From NCBI RefSeq assembly GCF_024139115.2, contig NC_085141.1:43273065-43337064 (forward strand): 64,000 bases of DNA, given 5' to 3'. This DNA is from Armigeres subalbatus (lineage: Eukaryota > Arthropoda > Insecta > Diptera > Culicidae). The translations under genes and the position numbers were made by a program. Numbering within the stretch: position 1 is the stretch's first letter; the number at the start of each line of letters is the position of its first letter. This document shows, one piece after another, positions 1 to 10,529 of this stretch. The notes beneath the pieces are model-generated. The model saw only the letters and a program-made list of their open reading frames with translations. It was not told the DNA's origin and did not search any database.

Positions 1-644
1 GTCTGAGCTTGACGACCGACTGGCAAATGCTTACACAACCTCACTTGATCAGTACCGTTGCTGATGAAGAATGTGTATAGCCGCCAGACATTCTAAATAC
101 TCACGCTCCTCTAATGTGGACGTGTACAATACACATGTGGAAGTATTGGCTTGAGAAATGGATTGCGAGTGATTTGACTATGCGTCCAATTTGGGAATCT
201 CGAGCTCGTTCAGTAGCCGCTAGGTCAGGCTTCCAGAGCGCACATTGCGCATCGTGAGTTACATCAAAATTTGTTGCACGATCACAGTTAGTTCGTGTAG
301 GTGAGATGAGATTTTTGCTGTCTCTTTGTAATTCTCTCCGTCGCATCTCACGTACATGGCATTCTGAGTGCTATGCGATTGATTTACGCATCGCATTCTA
401 CGAAGAGTGTGCATCATGCTACCGTTTCGCATGCGACATATCATGAGACACAGCTCATGAGGCAGTCACATGTGCTGCCTTGAGCCGTACAACTGTCGAC
501 CAGCTTTGTTTATTCCTACCTACTCAATTCGCGTTGAAGTGAACGGAAGAGAACTGAACGCGAGCGGTGTGGTGGTGGAATATGGTGAGTGTAGGCTATC
601 CAACCATGTTTTGAACCAAAATGTAGGCGCTTGGCGTGTCGTTG
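1..644. other. No gene recognised
   Basis: Short overlapping frames on both strands resemble no known family, show no splice-supported continuation and are read as chance. No repeat with clear ends was found. Confidence 0.6.
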
Positions 645-651
645 GTTATAA

Positions 652-1138
652 TAGGGGTGGTGGAAATTCGCGGCAAAATTTTCAAAATTCCAATTCAGAA
701 AATCTGAAAATTCGCGGCCCTTTCGCGGTAAATTAATTTCGGTACAAAAAATTAAAACAGACAATGTAGATTCCATATTTATTTAAATTGTTGCGTTTAT
801 TGGGGCAATCGATTAATTCTCTTATTAAATTTTAGGATAAACTTTCCATAAGAATCCAAATTTTTTACGTCTTCAACTATTTTTAAAATATGAAATAAAA
901 ACAAAATTGTTCTTCAATTTAATTTTGGCTCAACATTCGACCAACTTCGTACTTTCTACTTGAAAAAAAATCGAGACGTCAAAAAATGCGTTTTTTGTCG
1001 AGTTGGTATTGGCTAGGTCAAGAAATCGACTGAGGCAATAGAATGGAATAAAATTATTGACGGGATAGGTTGATTTGGCGAAAATTTCGCGGCTAACATT
1101 AAATTTCGCGGATTAATTTCGAATTTCCACCACCCCTA
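652..1138. mobile_element. hAT-like MITE with 19-bp TIRs and 7-8-bp TSD
   Basis: The ends carry inverted copies of taggggtggtggaaattcg (652-670 and 1120-1138). The same 7 bases, gttataa, lie directly outside both ends (645-651 and 1139-1145); shifted by one base the duplication becomes 8 bp. The TAGGG-type terminus and 7-8-bp duplication suggest the hAT superfamily. The inside is AT-rich with repeated 'ttcgcgg' motifs next to both ends and no coding frame, so this is a non-autonomous copy. The ends are seen directly; the superfamily is inferred. Confidence 0.75.
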
Positions 1139-1628
1139 GTTATAATTATCATAATTAGGCATTGAAACATTTTATTGTAGCAAACCTGAAAACATCTTAG
1201 AATTACTCTATTATGATTAATCTCTTTGAAAAGCCTATTAATTATATAACTAAGTTCATGTATGAAAATCTGTAAAATTCAATAAGAAAGCAAATTTGGT
1301 TACCTGTGCATCATCTTGCATTGGATTAGTAACTCGAATTGTGTGAAAATCGCCCTAACTATCGATATTTTTATATTCAAAATGTTAACAAATTATTTCC
1401 GCCGGGCGCTTGCAATACGGACAATAATAGTATTTGGCGGCAATATCAAGTTCAAACCACGGTATATTTTAGTTCAACTCATGATCAGTTTTCTCCTTGC
1501 ATAAAAGTTACAATTTTACTCTTTTATAAATTATTTTTCGATTCTACGATCAGGTCAATCGATTCGAGATAAAAATGGCTTTCTTCTGATATACTGAATT
1601 TACTCCTGTGTTATGATTTCGACCATTA
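1139..1628. other. AT-rich spacer, no gene seen
   Basis: AT-rich sequence whose overlapping short frames (1316-1572) have no recognisable product. No repeat ends were identified. Confidence 0.55.
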
Positions 1629-1792
1629 CGGAAGATCCATTTATTACGTAACGCAAAAAATGAGCATTTTCTTGCCCCTATATCCCCCTTATGTCGCACT
1701 TTTTGTATGAAGCATCTGAAATTTTTGTATGGTTCATCACATTTCACTCCCCCTCCCCCCTCTAAGCGCTACGTAATTTGTGGACGTTCCCT
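1629..1792. mobile_element. Small MITE with TTACGTAACGC-type ends
   Basis: The left part (ggaagatccatttattacgtaacgc region, from 1630) is an imperfect inverted match to the right part (gcgctacgtaatttgtggacgttcc, to about 1790). The pyrimidine-rich inside and the minus-strand frame beginning MKCDEPYKNF recall a very abundant mosquito MITE. A related end, gcgttacgtaatatttgaacagaccc, lies alone near 11,735-11,760. No TSD could be fixed. Confidence 0.5.
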
Positions 1793-1911
1793 TACTAGCC
1801 TTTTGAAATTGTGCCATTGGCGGAGGGGGACTGGTGCAAATTCAGTACGTGATTGGATCACTTAACTTTACTATCCAGCTTTCCACGCTTGGTAATGGCG
1901 GCTTGTCGGTG

Positions 1912-3123
1912 TTTTTTTTTTTTTTACAAGGGAGAATGCATTTACACACTAACCCAGTACACGTGCATTGTAGTTGCCAAACTACCACACGGAAGTGTAC
2001 TGGAGTGTCGGACTCGACCATACCGGTAATACCGACTAAACTCCCTTGGGCTCCACCATCGTTTCCCCCAGGAACTACCTCGCAGTACTACTTCTGGGGG
2101 GACGGCAGTACTAAGCGTACTCACTCATTATCGCTCACACAGGCACTCGTCCCACGCGAGACTGACTCGCACCCCATTCACTCCATTTGAGTCTTACTTG
2201 GATGCTCTCCCGGACGCTCCGCTGCCATGCCTCGAGGTGTCAATAGCGGTAACTGCCTGGGCCTACAGATATTGCGCTACGACACTCTGCCTCAGCACGA
2301 GCAGATCAATCACACCACTGCCGAAGCAGACCATACGCTACCCTGCCGAAGCAGGGACACTCCCCATGCACCACATGTGCACAACTGTAGGTGTGTGGGT
2401 ACAACCCACTGCTACCCTGCCGCCGAAGCAGCTTCTCCAAAGACCATTCGCTCCATGTGACCCTTTTCAGGTGCTCACTCTAACACTCCACTGCAATGCC
2501 TCGAGGTGTCGATGGGATACCTCGACTCCTGCCTCAGCATGTGCAGTCCATACTCAGACTTCTGCTGCGCTTTGAGGTGACAATAGCGGCGGAGACACGC
2601 TATGACACTCCTGCCTCAGCACAACCAGATCACTCACTCCCTGCCGAAGCAGCTCACGCGCTACCCTACCGAAGTAGGTACACTCCACAACTTATTCTAA
2701 CACTCCACTGCCATGCCTCGAGGTGTCGATAGCGGTAGCAACGCTACGACACTCTTACCTTAGCATGTGCAGTCCATACTCAGACTTCTGCTGCGCTTCG
2801 AGGCTGCCATAGCGGCGGCGACTCGCTATGACACTCCTGCCTCAGCACAAACAGATCACTCACTCCCTGCCAAAGCAGCTCACGCACTACCCTACCGAAG
2901 TAGGGACACTCCACATGCCAGTTGGCACTCCCTCCCTGGGCTTGTGCTTTGAAGCGGCACACAGTCGCTTTGATAGAGTCCGCTTACGGGCACTTGTGGT
3001 TTTTTGGGAGGGATTTTAGCAGAGCCCACTGCTAAATCCCACCACGCCCTAGGCAGTTCTCCCTGACTCGCAGACAGCTGGGGAGGGGTCGTCAAGCCCT
3101 TGGACATGGTCCCTGCTGCCCCC
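1912..3123 (-). mobile_element. Minus-strand non-LTR retrotransposon insertion, ORFs deleted
   Basis: A 15-bp target duplication (gcggcttgtcggtgt at 1898-1912 and 3124-3138) flanks the insert. The left end is a run of T (1912-1925), the poly(A) tail of a minus-strand element. The right 190 bp (2931-3121) match the 5' region of the gag-bearing element at 25,240-25,438, which fixes the orientation. Between lie 3'-UTR-like sequence (1926-2200) and tandem units (about 2210-2925). No gag or polymerase frame is present, so the copy is an internally deleted or non-autonomous derivative. It interrupts the left arm of a fold-back MITE and is therefore younger than it. Confidence 0.75.
2210..2925. repeat. 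Degenerate tandem repeat, about 215-230-bp units
   Basis: The phrase 'tccactgcaatgcctcgagg' (with c/a changes) recurs near 2218, 2486 and 2704. 'gccgaagcag'/'ccgaagtagg' and 'cctcagcaca' recur in the same order between them. About three diverged units are present within the retrotransposon insert. They could be promoter monomers or an internal satellite of the element; no function can be read. Confidence 0.6.
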
Positions 3124-3341
3124 GCGGCTTGTCGGTGTGAAAAAATCAATCGGTCACTGTAGCATTTGACACTAGCTGGAGGAAAACTCACTGGCGAAAA
3201 GGCCTTTTTTCCCTTCCCCTCACCCAGGAATGCCAGTGAGCTTTCCTCCAGCTAGTGTCAAAAAGTACAGTGACCGATTGATTTTTGCACACCGACAAGC
3301 CGCCATTACCGAGCGTGGAAAGCTGGATTTAAGCAATAAAA

Positions 3342-3560
3342 ATTAAGGTGACTCGGGGAGGCACTACATACCGTGTTATTTTTCCTATCTTTCGTCTCAT
3401 TCTAACTTTTCACCTCGTAATTCTGGAATTAAGAATTTCGGGTTTCTGTTTTTTTGGTGTAACTCTGTAAATGGCACTTTTGGTACGCGTGGTACTTTTT
3501 CAATCTGTTTAGGTCATATCTGTTAAGGAAAACAGATTCACATCTATGATTAAAATGAAA
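3342..3560. mobile_element. Partial copy of the TTAA-flanked MITE
   Basis: It begins ttaaggtgactcggggaggc, the inverted counterpart of the right end of the element at 8514-8781, and follows it in order for roughly 200 bp (cctcgtaatt, tggtgtaact, gtactttttcaa). The opposite terminus is not recognisable, so this is a decayed or truncated copy. Confidence 0.6.
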
Positions 3561-5216
3561 TGTTTAAATGAACCTTATCGCTTCCTGTGTTTCTGAATTT
3601 GCTATTCATACTGTTTTTGGGTTATTCTCTACCAAAAAAATACTTACTAATTTTGACTGACTTCAAAATGGATCAAACTATGATACACAGCAAAAAGTAT
3701 TGGAAATTTAGCAACATGAACATATATAAACAACTGAGAATACAAACAAATAAGCATTCGATTGTCAATTAGATGAGCTTGGATTTAAAATATTATCAAG
3801 ATCAATTTATATTAAGTTTATTAGCATATTATTATGTTTATGTATTTTATCGTATAACTGAGAATATCCTTCTGCAAATGTACGTTTAAATCGGTATGAA
3901 ACTATTTTCGTTGTCCTTTTAAGAACAAATTATCACAAGTCAGTTGAAAAACCGCTTGGTGCGGTTTGGCTGAACCCCGACCAAATGATATTCTATTTTA
4001 CAAGCTTGTTCATTACCGCAGTATTTTATTTTACAATGTATGATCACTGAATATTATTGATGAATCAACATAATTGCTTAACATAGGACTACAATTGTCG
4101 ATTTTTATTTAATTTAACATCATCAATGTCCTCAGAACACGTTTTGATCGTTTTGATAGACCCATATACTGATTGGTTTCGTGGCCAACATTTCCATTAG
4201 GCGCAAAATGTGAGTAATCGGGATATTTTACGTCGACGTCGTATATACCACACATCCCGAGTGGAACATAAAAAAATCTAGGATGTGGTTTAATGTTCAC
4301 ATGTTTTTGGACATGTGGCTTTTCCAATAGAGGTAATAAACTATATAGATAAAATTGTAATCTCGAGCTACAAAATTTATGATATCAATTTTCAATTTTT
4401 GATGAACTTGTTTTCAATTTTACCGTTTTTTCATGGCGCATGGAATTTCAAGAAGTAGCAATATAAGTTTCACCATAAATCCAGAATGGCATGTCGAGGA
4501 ACATTATGAAGCTAGTGATTGGTCACCTTTAATGAGAAAAAAAGTATTTTCTTTAGCTACTTCCACCATAGAATCTTCATGGTGTTTTCATGAACATATT
4601 TTATGGAGAAAAAAGATAAATAAACTGAAATTAATATTGACAGCTAGATTTCTATTAGCTAAATCAGGTGTTATGAAGACGTTTATTTTTTTTGCTTCAG
4701 TAATAGATCGAATTAAACATAGAAGATGTTACATAATAACTCCATCTCTTGCGCTTTTTTCGTTCTATTGTAGACGGATATATGATGTTGACAACAATAT
4801 TGTGCCTCTTTGTAAAGTTATGAATAAATTGCAGCTACTGAACAACGACAAGTTGTGTTCCTTGGGAAGTAATTTGTATGCATTTTGATCGCTCTTGCTC
4901 ATTTCAGGAGGAAATAACTATAAGTAAATCCATACACACAATGCTCGCATTTTACTTCAGAAGATATAAAACTGAAATTTAAATGATTGATTATTTTTGA
5001 GCGTCTGTTTCTCAATTAATAGTAGTTTGTGCAACTAGTTGCAAAAAGATTATTTTTTCAGCACGAGTTGTACATTTATCCAACGATGCCTGCCGAGTGA
5101 ATATGATAAATTTGGACCAAAACGGTCTAATCTGATTTACTTCACATGGTCATTCTTGCTGAAAAATCATGTTTGCAGAAAACATTCATATTCCACGTTA
5201 TCGTGCCATATTGCAT
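3561..5216. other. AT-rich intergenic DNA, no gene recognised
   Basis: The longest frame, 4433-4888 on + (151 codons), has no recognisable motif, domain or repeat. Its codon use is AT-driven and it starts inside AT-rich DNA, so it is not called as a gene. A piece reading gcggtttggctgaaccccg near 3960 resembles the motif near 7655 and may be a shared repeat remnant. Confidence 0.55.
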
Positions 5217-6884
5217 CCAGCTTTCCACGCTCGCCATAATGGCGGATGCTATAAAAATTTTGACATTATCTGCTTCCCGACACTGAACTGGAATTTTAGT
5301 CTAAGTAAACATTGATGTTTGTCGTTACCATTAGAAGCCAATGCTTTGTTTGTTTATCGTCAACAAGAAAAAAATTGGCGATGAAAGTCTTCTGACAAAT
5401 ACTATCTTTTTTACTAACTTTTGTTCCGTTCTAGTTATTGAGATACCCTGCTTATGATGCCTACACATTTATAGAATGGTCGTCCAAATAGTTCCCGCTA
5501 GCTCGTATTGTTACATGATATTTACTTCCAGGACAGTTCTCTATTTATAGAGATTACAGATAGTCTTTAAAAAAGAATATGCCGGTCATGCAGGAATTGG
5601 AGAGATTCTTTGATGTCAATGCAATGTTACTTAAAAATTACACTGAACAGAATTAAAATGGACCTCAAAAAGACCCAGATTTTGGAGTACTGAACCATTG
5701 CTCATTATTATTTTATTTGTCCTACATCGGAGGTCTTTCGCTCTCCGTGGCTTGGAATACAACTGGGACTTAGTAGGTGAAGCTCTCACTACTTCATTCA
5801 CACAGCTAAATATTTTATAAATTTATATCCTATGTGTGCATTCAAATTTTTAAGCGTTGAAAAGAACGACACCAGTTCTCCCATCACAAAGGTCTTTTCT
5901 TTATTTGAAAACTGGGTCCTTCCGATACATAATAGGTTTTGCCTCTCACGAGTGGTGTATGTGATTAGGGTATCAAAGATATGCCCAAAATCAGATTTAA
6001 TCTTTAGCAATGAAATGTTTCAACAATCCAGGCCAGATATTTCTACTCAGACAGGGAAAAGGTTTTGTAGAATGAGGTAAAATATTTTATTGTTTTATGA
6101 GTGATAAACTAAACATATATGTTACGTGACGAAAAGGGCAAGTTTAAACAGTAAATGAATTGGCTAACTATCTAATCTTGACCTTTAAGAAGGAATAGCG
6201 GGTATCTTTCATTTTAATGCTTCAAAAATATATTGCGCACATAGGATATGAATTTAAACAAGTTTTGCTGTGTGTATGAAATTATTAGAGCTTTTTTCTA
6301 CGGAGCTCCGGCCACTGCCTAAGTAACGAAGAGCAAATGAATTTCGACGTGGATCAAATAAATTTACGAAAGTGTGAAAGGCTCCGCACACCGAAAAATG
6401 GGTCTTTTGGAGGTTCATAATGATTTGACTCTCTGCAACTTGCTCGTGTCTTGCTTCATATTAAAAGGTACAATCTTCATTCAAATTCTACGGAAGTGGT
6501 GTATTTATCTTTTTGGCATTTGAATAGCATCCACTTTACACTGGAAATGTACTGATTCATCAATTGCCGTTCCTGAGGGTATGCTATTTCGTTCAAGTAA
6601 TAAATTTGTAGGCCTCATAATATAGCGTTATTAGGTTTTCTATAGATCTAGAATAAAAGACAAATAATAATGTTAGTAGTATTAGAAATAAAAAGAGTAT
6701 TTTTCGAAAGATATATTGATCACCAAATTTTTCCTTGTTGACGGTAAACAAACAACGCATTGGTTGTTAGTGGTAACGGCAAACATCAATGTTTGCTTAG
6801 ACCAAAATTTCAGTTCAGTGTCGGGAAGCAGTTAATGTCAAAAAATTTATAGCATCCGCCATTATGGCGAACGTGGAAAGCTGG
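5217..6884. mobile_element. 1.67-kb TIR element, long (about 160-bp) inverted ends
   Basis: The left end 5217-5380 and right end 6723-6884 are inverted copies of each other at about 85-90% by eye. They start ccagctttccacg and continue through gccataatggcggatgc and ttcccgacactgaactg. The flanking dinucleotide is 'at' on both sides. The inside (5381-6722) is AT-rich; the frame 5832-6080 has no transposase motif. It is probably a non-autonomous DNA transposon related at its tips to the fold-back MITE at 1875-3326. Confidence 0.75.
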
Positions 6885-7175
6885 ATAGCCCGACAAACCA
6901 TAGAAAGTAAGATTACCCTGCCTTTGGAGAATTTTGATGTAATTAGCAACAGATACGTATTTCGTTTTCTACTTGAAAACTTCTTCGGTGTTTTGTTATC
7001 GACTCTACTCGAAACTTAAACCCAATGTTATCACTTGGAATCCAAATTTTAACCTGAAACATGATCAGCCGAGGATACAAAACAGTTTTAGAATTCTACG
7101 GGACCCCCCAGAATTTTGTCGTTGGTTGAGAAAATCAATCTCAGAAAATTTTAGCGTAATCGGTTGATGCATAAG

Positions 7176-7468
7176 CACAGAGAACAGACATGGAGGCTCG
7201 AACAAAATTTCTTGCAAAACATGTGTAAACAAACACACCGAACCTCAACGCCACCGACGTCGACATTGCAACTCACAATCTCATTTTGACAACACGATGG
7301 CGCTGGTATGCTCTTGCATGCATAACGACACTAGCGCACAGTGGCATTTTTGATGGCGCTAGCGGTGATTATGCACGGGATAACGTCGACATTCCAAAGT
7401 TATTCAAAATGAACAGTAAAAAGTTATCACAACATAGCGAGTTCAGCTTCAACGTCTGTTCTCTGTGG
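7176..7468. mobile_element. MITE with 14-bp TIR and 6-bp TSD
   Basis: cacagagaacagac (7176-7189) is inverted at 7454-7467. The bases cataag lie directly outside both ends (7170-7175 and 7469-7474). The inverted similarity continues imperfectly inward (ggctcgaac against gttcagctt). The inside has no credible protein. The superfamily is not assignable from the ends. Confidence 0.65.
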
Positions 7469-7474
7469 CATAAG

Positions 7475-8277
7475 GTAGCGCATTTGATTTGATTTTTATA
7501 TGGGGTTTTTAACCGAAAAATATAAGAAAACACAACTCTCTCAGCATTAATGTTCTCATAAATAAGTATTGATGTATTGAAATTCCCGTTTTTAGTGACC
7601 ACCCTTTACATCAATAAAGTGCGCTTGAATTGATATGGTCAAAAAGGCGCTTGATGCGGTTTTGCGGAACCCGGTTCCCCGACGGGGTCTCATATATTAA
7701 AACGCGCGCGAAATCAAATCAATGAATTTCAAAGTACATAATCCAGCTTCAAATAAATCAGCCGAAAACTAAAAAAATGTTCATTTAATCATAGTAGGTA
7801 GGTACAATGTTCTGTGGAATTGTTTTTCAAAATACCAATTGCCAATTTTGCAAATCAGGACTTAATCCGAACGAAAGTGCGACGGAACGAATTGTGTGTA
7901 TGATTGAAGCTACTCCAACATTCTCCCATTCATCGATGTAGTATTCTAGTAGGTAGTTCATAACGAAGATGGCAAAGCAAAGTAGAGAAGCACATGAGAT
8001 ATCTCAATGCGCTGTTGCACATGAGCTTGTCTCACAGCTATCTCAAAAACAAGCACGGTGAGCAGGAGATGCGATGAGATTTGCTTCCATGTGGCACATC
8101 GTAAAACAAAGTGCATGAGACAAGGCACATTCGTATAAGTAAAATTGTGTATGCTCTGTTGTTGCGCCTCTCCAAAACAAAACAAAAATGAGCTGAGTTG
8201 TCGCATCGCTCACGGTCACATTCGTGTATGCGTGAGATTTTTGGAAGCCTGCGCTAGGTTGCGAAGGCCGACGGAGG
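7475..8277. other. Spacer without a recognised gene
   Basis: Mixed AT-rich DNA. Short frames on the minus strand (7369-7602, 7958-8206) have no recognisable product. The phrase tgatgcggttttgcggaaccc near 7655 is repeat-like. Confidence 0.5.
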
Positions 8278-8352
8278 TCCTTCGTAGCTTAGTTGGTTAA
8301 AGCACCAGTCTAGCGTACTGTAGGGTCATGGGTTCGAGTCCCATCGAAGGGA
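8278..8352 (+). tRNA. tRNA-like unit, anticodon AGC; perhaps a tRNA-derived repeat head
   Basis: A full cloverleaf can be drawn. The acceptor is tccttcg/cgaaggg (first pair T-G), discriminator A at 8352. The D arm is gctt/aagc, the anticodon arm (c)cagt-ctagcgt-actg(t), and the T arm atggg-ttcgagt-cccat. The loop places AGC (Ala) at 8312-8314. An A-box-like tagcttagttgg and a B-box ggttcgagtcc are present. Against a working tRNA gene: the top anticodon-stem pair is C-T, and a shortened relative with the same upstream 'cgacggaggtcc' lies at 27,239-27,283. A pseudo-tRNA or SINE head is thus equally possible. Confidence 0.5.
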
Positions 8353-8513
8353 AAGTGGTTACCTCCAATACATTTTTCAAATCAATATCTTCCACATAAC
8401 GTACATATTCACATATGAGTTTCCATAACATTGTAAATTAACGTCCAAGTCGGGTGGTTTAATCCCCGGAAATAGGCAATTAACTTTGATTGAACAGAGG
8501 TAGCCTGGTTGAT

Positions 8514-8781
8514 TAAGGTGACACGGGAAGCACAAACAATCATCAAATCGTCATCATTTATCATCATTGAATGCTTAATTTTTTTTCTACAACAAATATG
8601 ATTTTGAAAAAGTATCACCGGCGTGTGCTTACTCGCAATGTACATGCTGATACATTTACAGTTACACCAAACAACTGAAAACCGAAATACGCCGCTACAA
8701 AATTACGAGGTGGCAATGCTAGAAAGAGACAAAAGATAGGAAAAATAACACGGTGTGTAGTGCCTCCCCGAGTCACCTTAA
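8514..8781. mobile_element. TTAA-flanked MITE
   Basis: The left end ttaaggtgacacgggaagcac and right end gtgcctccccgagtcacctt(aa) are imperfect inverted repeats directly bordered by TTAA on both sides. TTAA target duplication is typical of piggyBac-type transposons, although these termini are not the usual piggyBac CCC/GGG, so the superfamily is open. The 260-bp inside is non-coding. A second, damaged copy lies at 3342-3560. Confidence 0.65.
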
Positions 8782-9283
8782 AAAACGATTGCATAAAATA
8801 CATTCATCGAGACATTCATCTAGGTAATGGGAAAACCGTCATATCCCTGATCCCGACTAAGCTCCCAAGGAACTTTAACAGCAGAAGGCTATAACCCAGC
8901 TGCGCATCCGGACTCTGGTTTGCTCTTTCGTTCTCGAAGCTCAACTCACCGCCAGCCACTGTACTTGTTCTAATAATAAGAAAGTTTGTTCTTGTTATAA
9001 GATGAGTATTATTTTTCATCACTCCATTACGTAATGTTATACTTTACAGATAGTCATATGATCATCATCATCATCATAGGAGAAAGAATTCCGCTTAGGC
9101 TCTGAGCAACCAAAAATGCCCAGAAGGATGTCTACAACGGTTCTGGCTGGTATCAGGAATGGATTCTGTTGTTACTGGTTCAAAGGATGTTTGAAATCGG
9201 ACTGTTGGATCTAAACTGCTTAACGCCAGAAGGACGGTCAATATTTTGCATTGCTTCCGGTGACGCTGAACAGTAAGTTTGAT
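8782..9283. other. Spacer without a recognised gene
   Basis: Includes a short (atc)n run at 9061-9077. No frame resembles a known family. Confidence 0.5.
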
Positions 9284-9501
9284 ATACTCAATCCAGTTGG
9301 AACCCGAAATTGGGTGCTAGTGAAGTTGGATTTTTCTCACAATCCATACGTTAAACCTAACTTCGGAAGTGGTGCGCTGAATAGCGCTTCGCGATATGAA
9401 AACAACGCACCACTTCCGAAGTTAAGTTCAACGTACGGATTATGAGGAAAATCCAACTTCGCTATCCCCCAATTCCGGTTTTCAACTGGATTGAGAATAT
9501 A
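9284..9501. mobile_element. Fold-back MITE (copy 1)
   Basis: The two halves pair almost end to end. Left: actcaatccagttgg, then gaagttggatttttctcaca, then acttcggaagtggtgcg. Right: the inverted order, ending caactggattgagaatata. The loop is about 25 bp (gctgaatagcgcttcgcgat region). A second copy with the same core stem lies at 36,761-36,945. It is non-coding. Confidence 0.7.
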
Positions 9502-10489
9502 TCTATGACGGCATTTATTAGCGCACGGTGTTCAGAATTGTTTGCCATCATTTCTACTGCAGGACGAAAATTCGACATTCATGGAAACAGCACAACAGCG
9601 TTGTCTTGGCGCTCTCATACATCAAAAACAATCATTTGGAGAGAATGCCTAGCCCGAGATCTGAACTAAATCTCCGATGTATTGTCACCTGTCAGCCACG
9701 GAATATTTTCCTCCATTTGGATGATTCATCTGCCATGGTGTGCGCTTTTGGAAAACTTGTTCAGCGACTCCTGATTATTGCTGACATTTTGATAGCAAGT
9801 GCATTTTGGAATTCGCCACCCGATATGCCGAATATACTGTTAATACCCGGATTGATTCCACTCCGACCACCATTACTCGGTTCCAGCCACAACTTTGCGG
9901 GGATTTTGTTAATATGTATGTTATTATCAATTTCCCACCTTATCGGCCGCGACGATTTGAAATCGTCGCAAAACAAATTGACGCCAAAATCGTCGCCAGC
10001 AGAAATGACCATAAGATCTGTCAAATCAACTGTGAACAAAATTTTATATACTCAATAATCACATTATTTCCCAAAATTGAGCCCTGTTTTTAATGCAGAT
10101 TGACATTATTTTCTAATAAAACTAACATAATTTTAGAATAAAGATGTTGGCGACGATTTTGATAGTGCCTAAAAAATGGTCGGCGCGTTTTGTTACCAAG
10201 GAAACAGACAATATTTATCGTATTATTAACTTCCTTTATACTTATGTTAGTTGATGCCAACAGTTTATGTAAATTCAAATAACGATGATGTCATTAATAA
10301 AATTAAATTGATTTAAAATGAATTCAATTATATATTAATAATATTGTGAACAAAATAAAAATATTGTCTGAAATTAAAGCTGAAAAAATCACCCACTACC
10401 CATGTATAGGTAGCCGCCATTTCACCCATAAATACGTATGTGCACTTTTTGGGGATTTTAGGTACTCTTCACCTATATTTGGGTGAACT
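9502..10489. other. No gene recognised; overlapping unexplained frames
   Basis: Three frames overlap here (9528-10058 and 9806-10093 on +, 9761-10039 on -). None shows a known motif, a splice pattern or a codon pattern that singles it out. They may be remnants of an unidentified element. Confidence 0.45.
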
Positions 10490-10529
10490 GAAGTAAGCGT
10501 GTATAGTTAAAACTATTATATATAGTTCT

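Larger units (their letters stand above)
1875..3326. mobile_element. Fold-back MITE split by a retrotransposon insertion
   Basis: The outer ends, ccagctttccacgct (1875-1889) and its inverted partner ending at 3326, belong to long inverted arms. The right arm (about 3231-3326) pairs with a left arm that is broken in two: 1875-1912 and 3139-3195. With the insert 1913-3123 discounted, the arms are about 96 bp with a loop of about 36 bp (3196-3230). The flank on each side is 'at'. There is no coding capacity. The first 13 bases match those of the element at 5217-6884, so the two probably use the same transposase. Confidence 0.75.

Noticed and set aside
4433..4888. 151-codon plus-strand frame as a gene
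   Set aside because: No motif, homologue or signal known to me. AT-rich context and length are compatible with chance or an old element.
9528..10093. Overlapping frames of up to 176 codons
   Set aside because: Three frames on two strands compete, none with a recognised feature.
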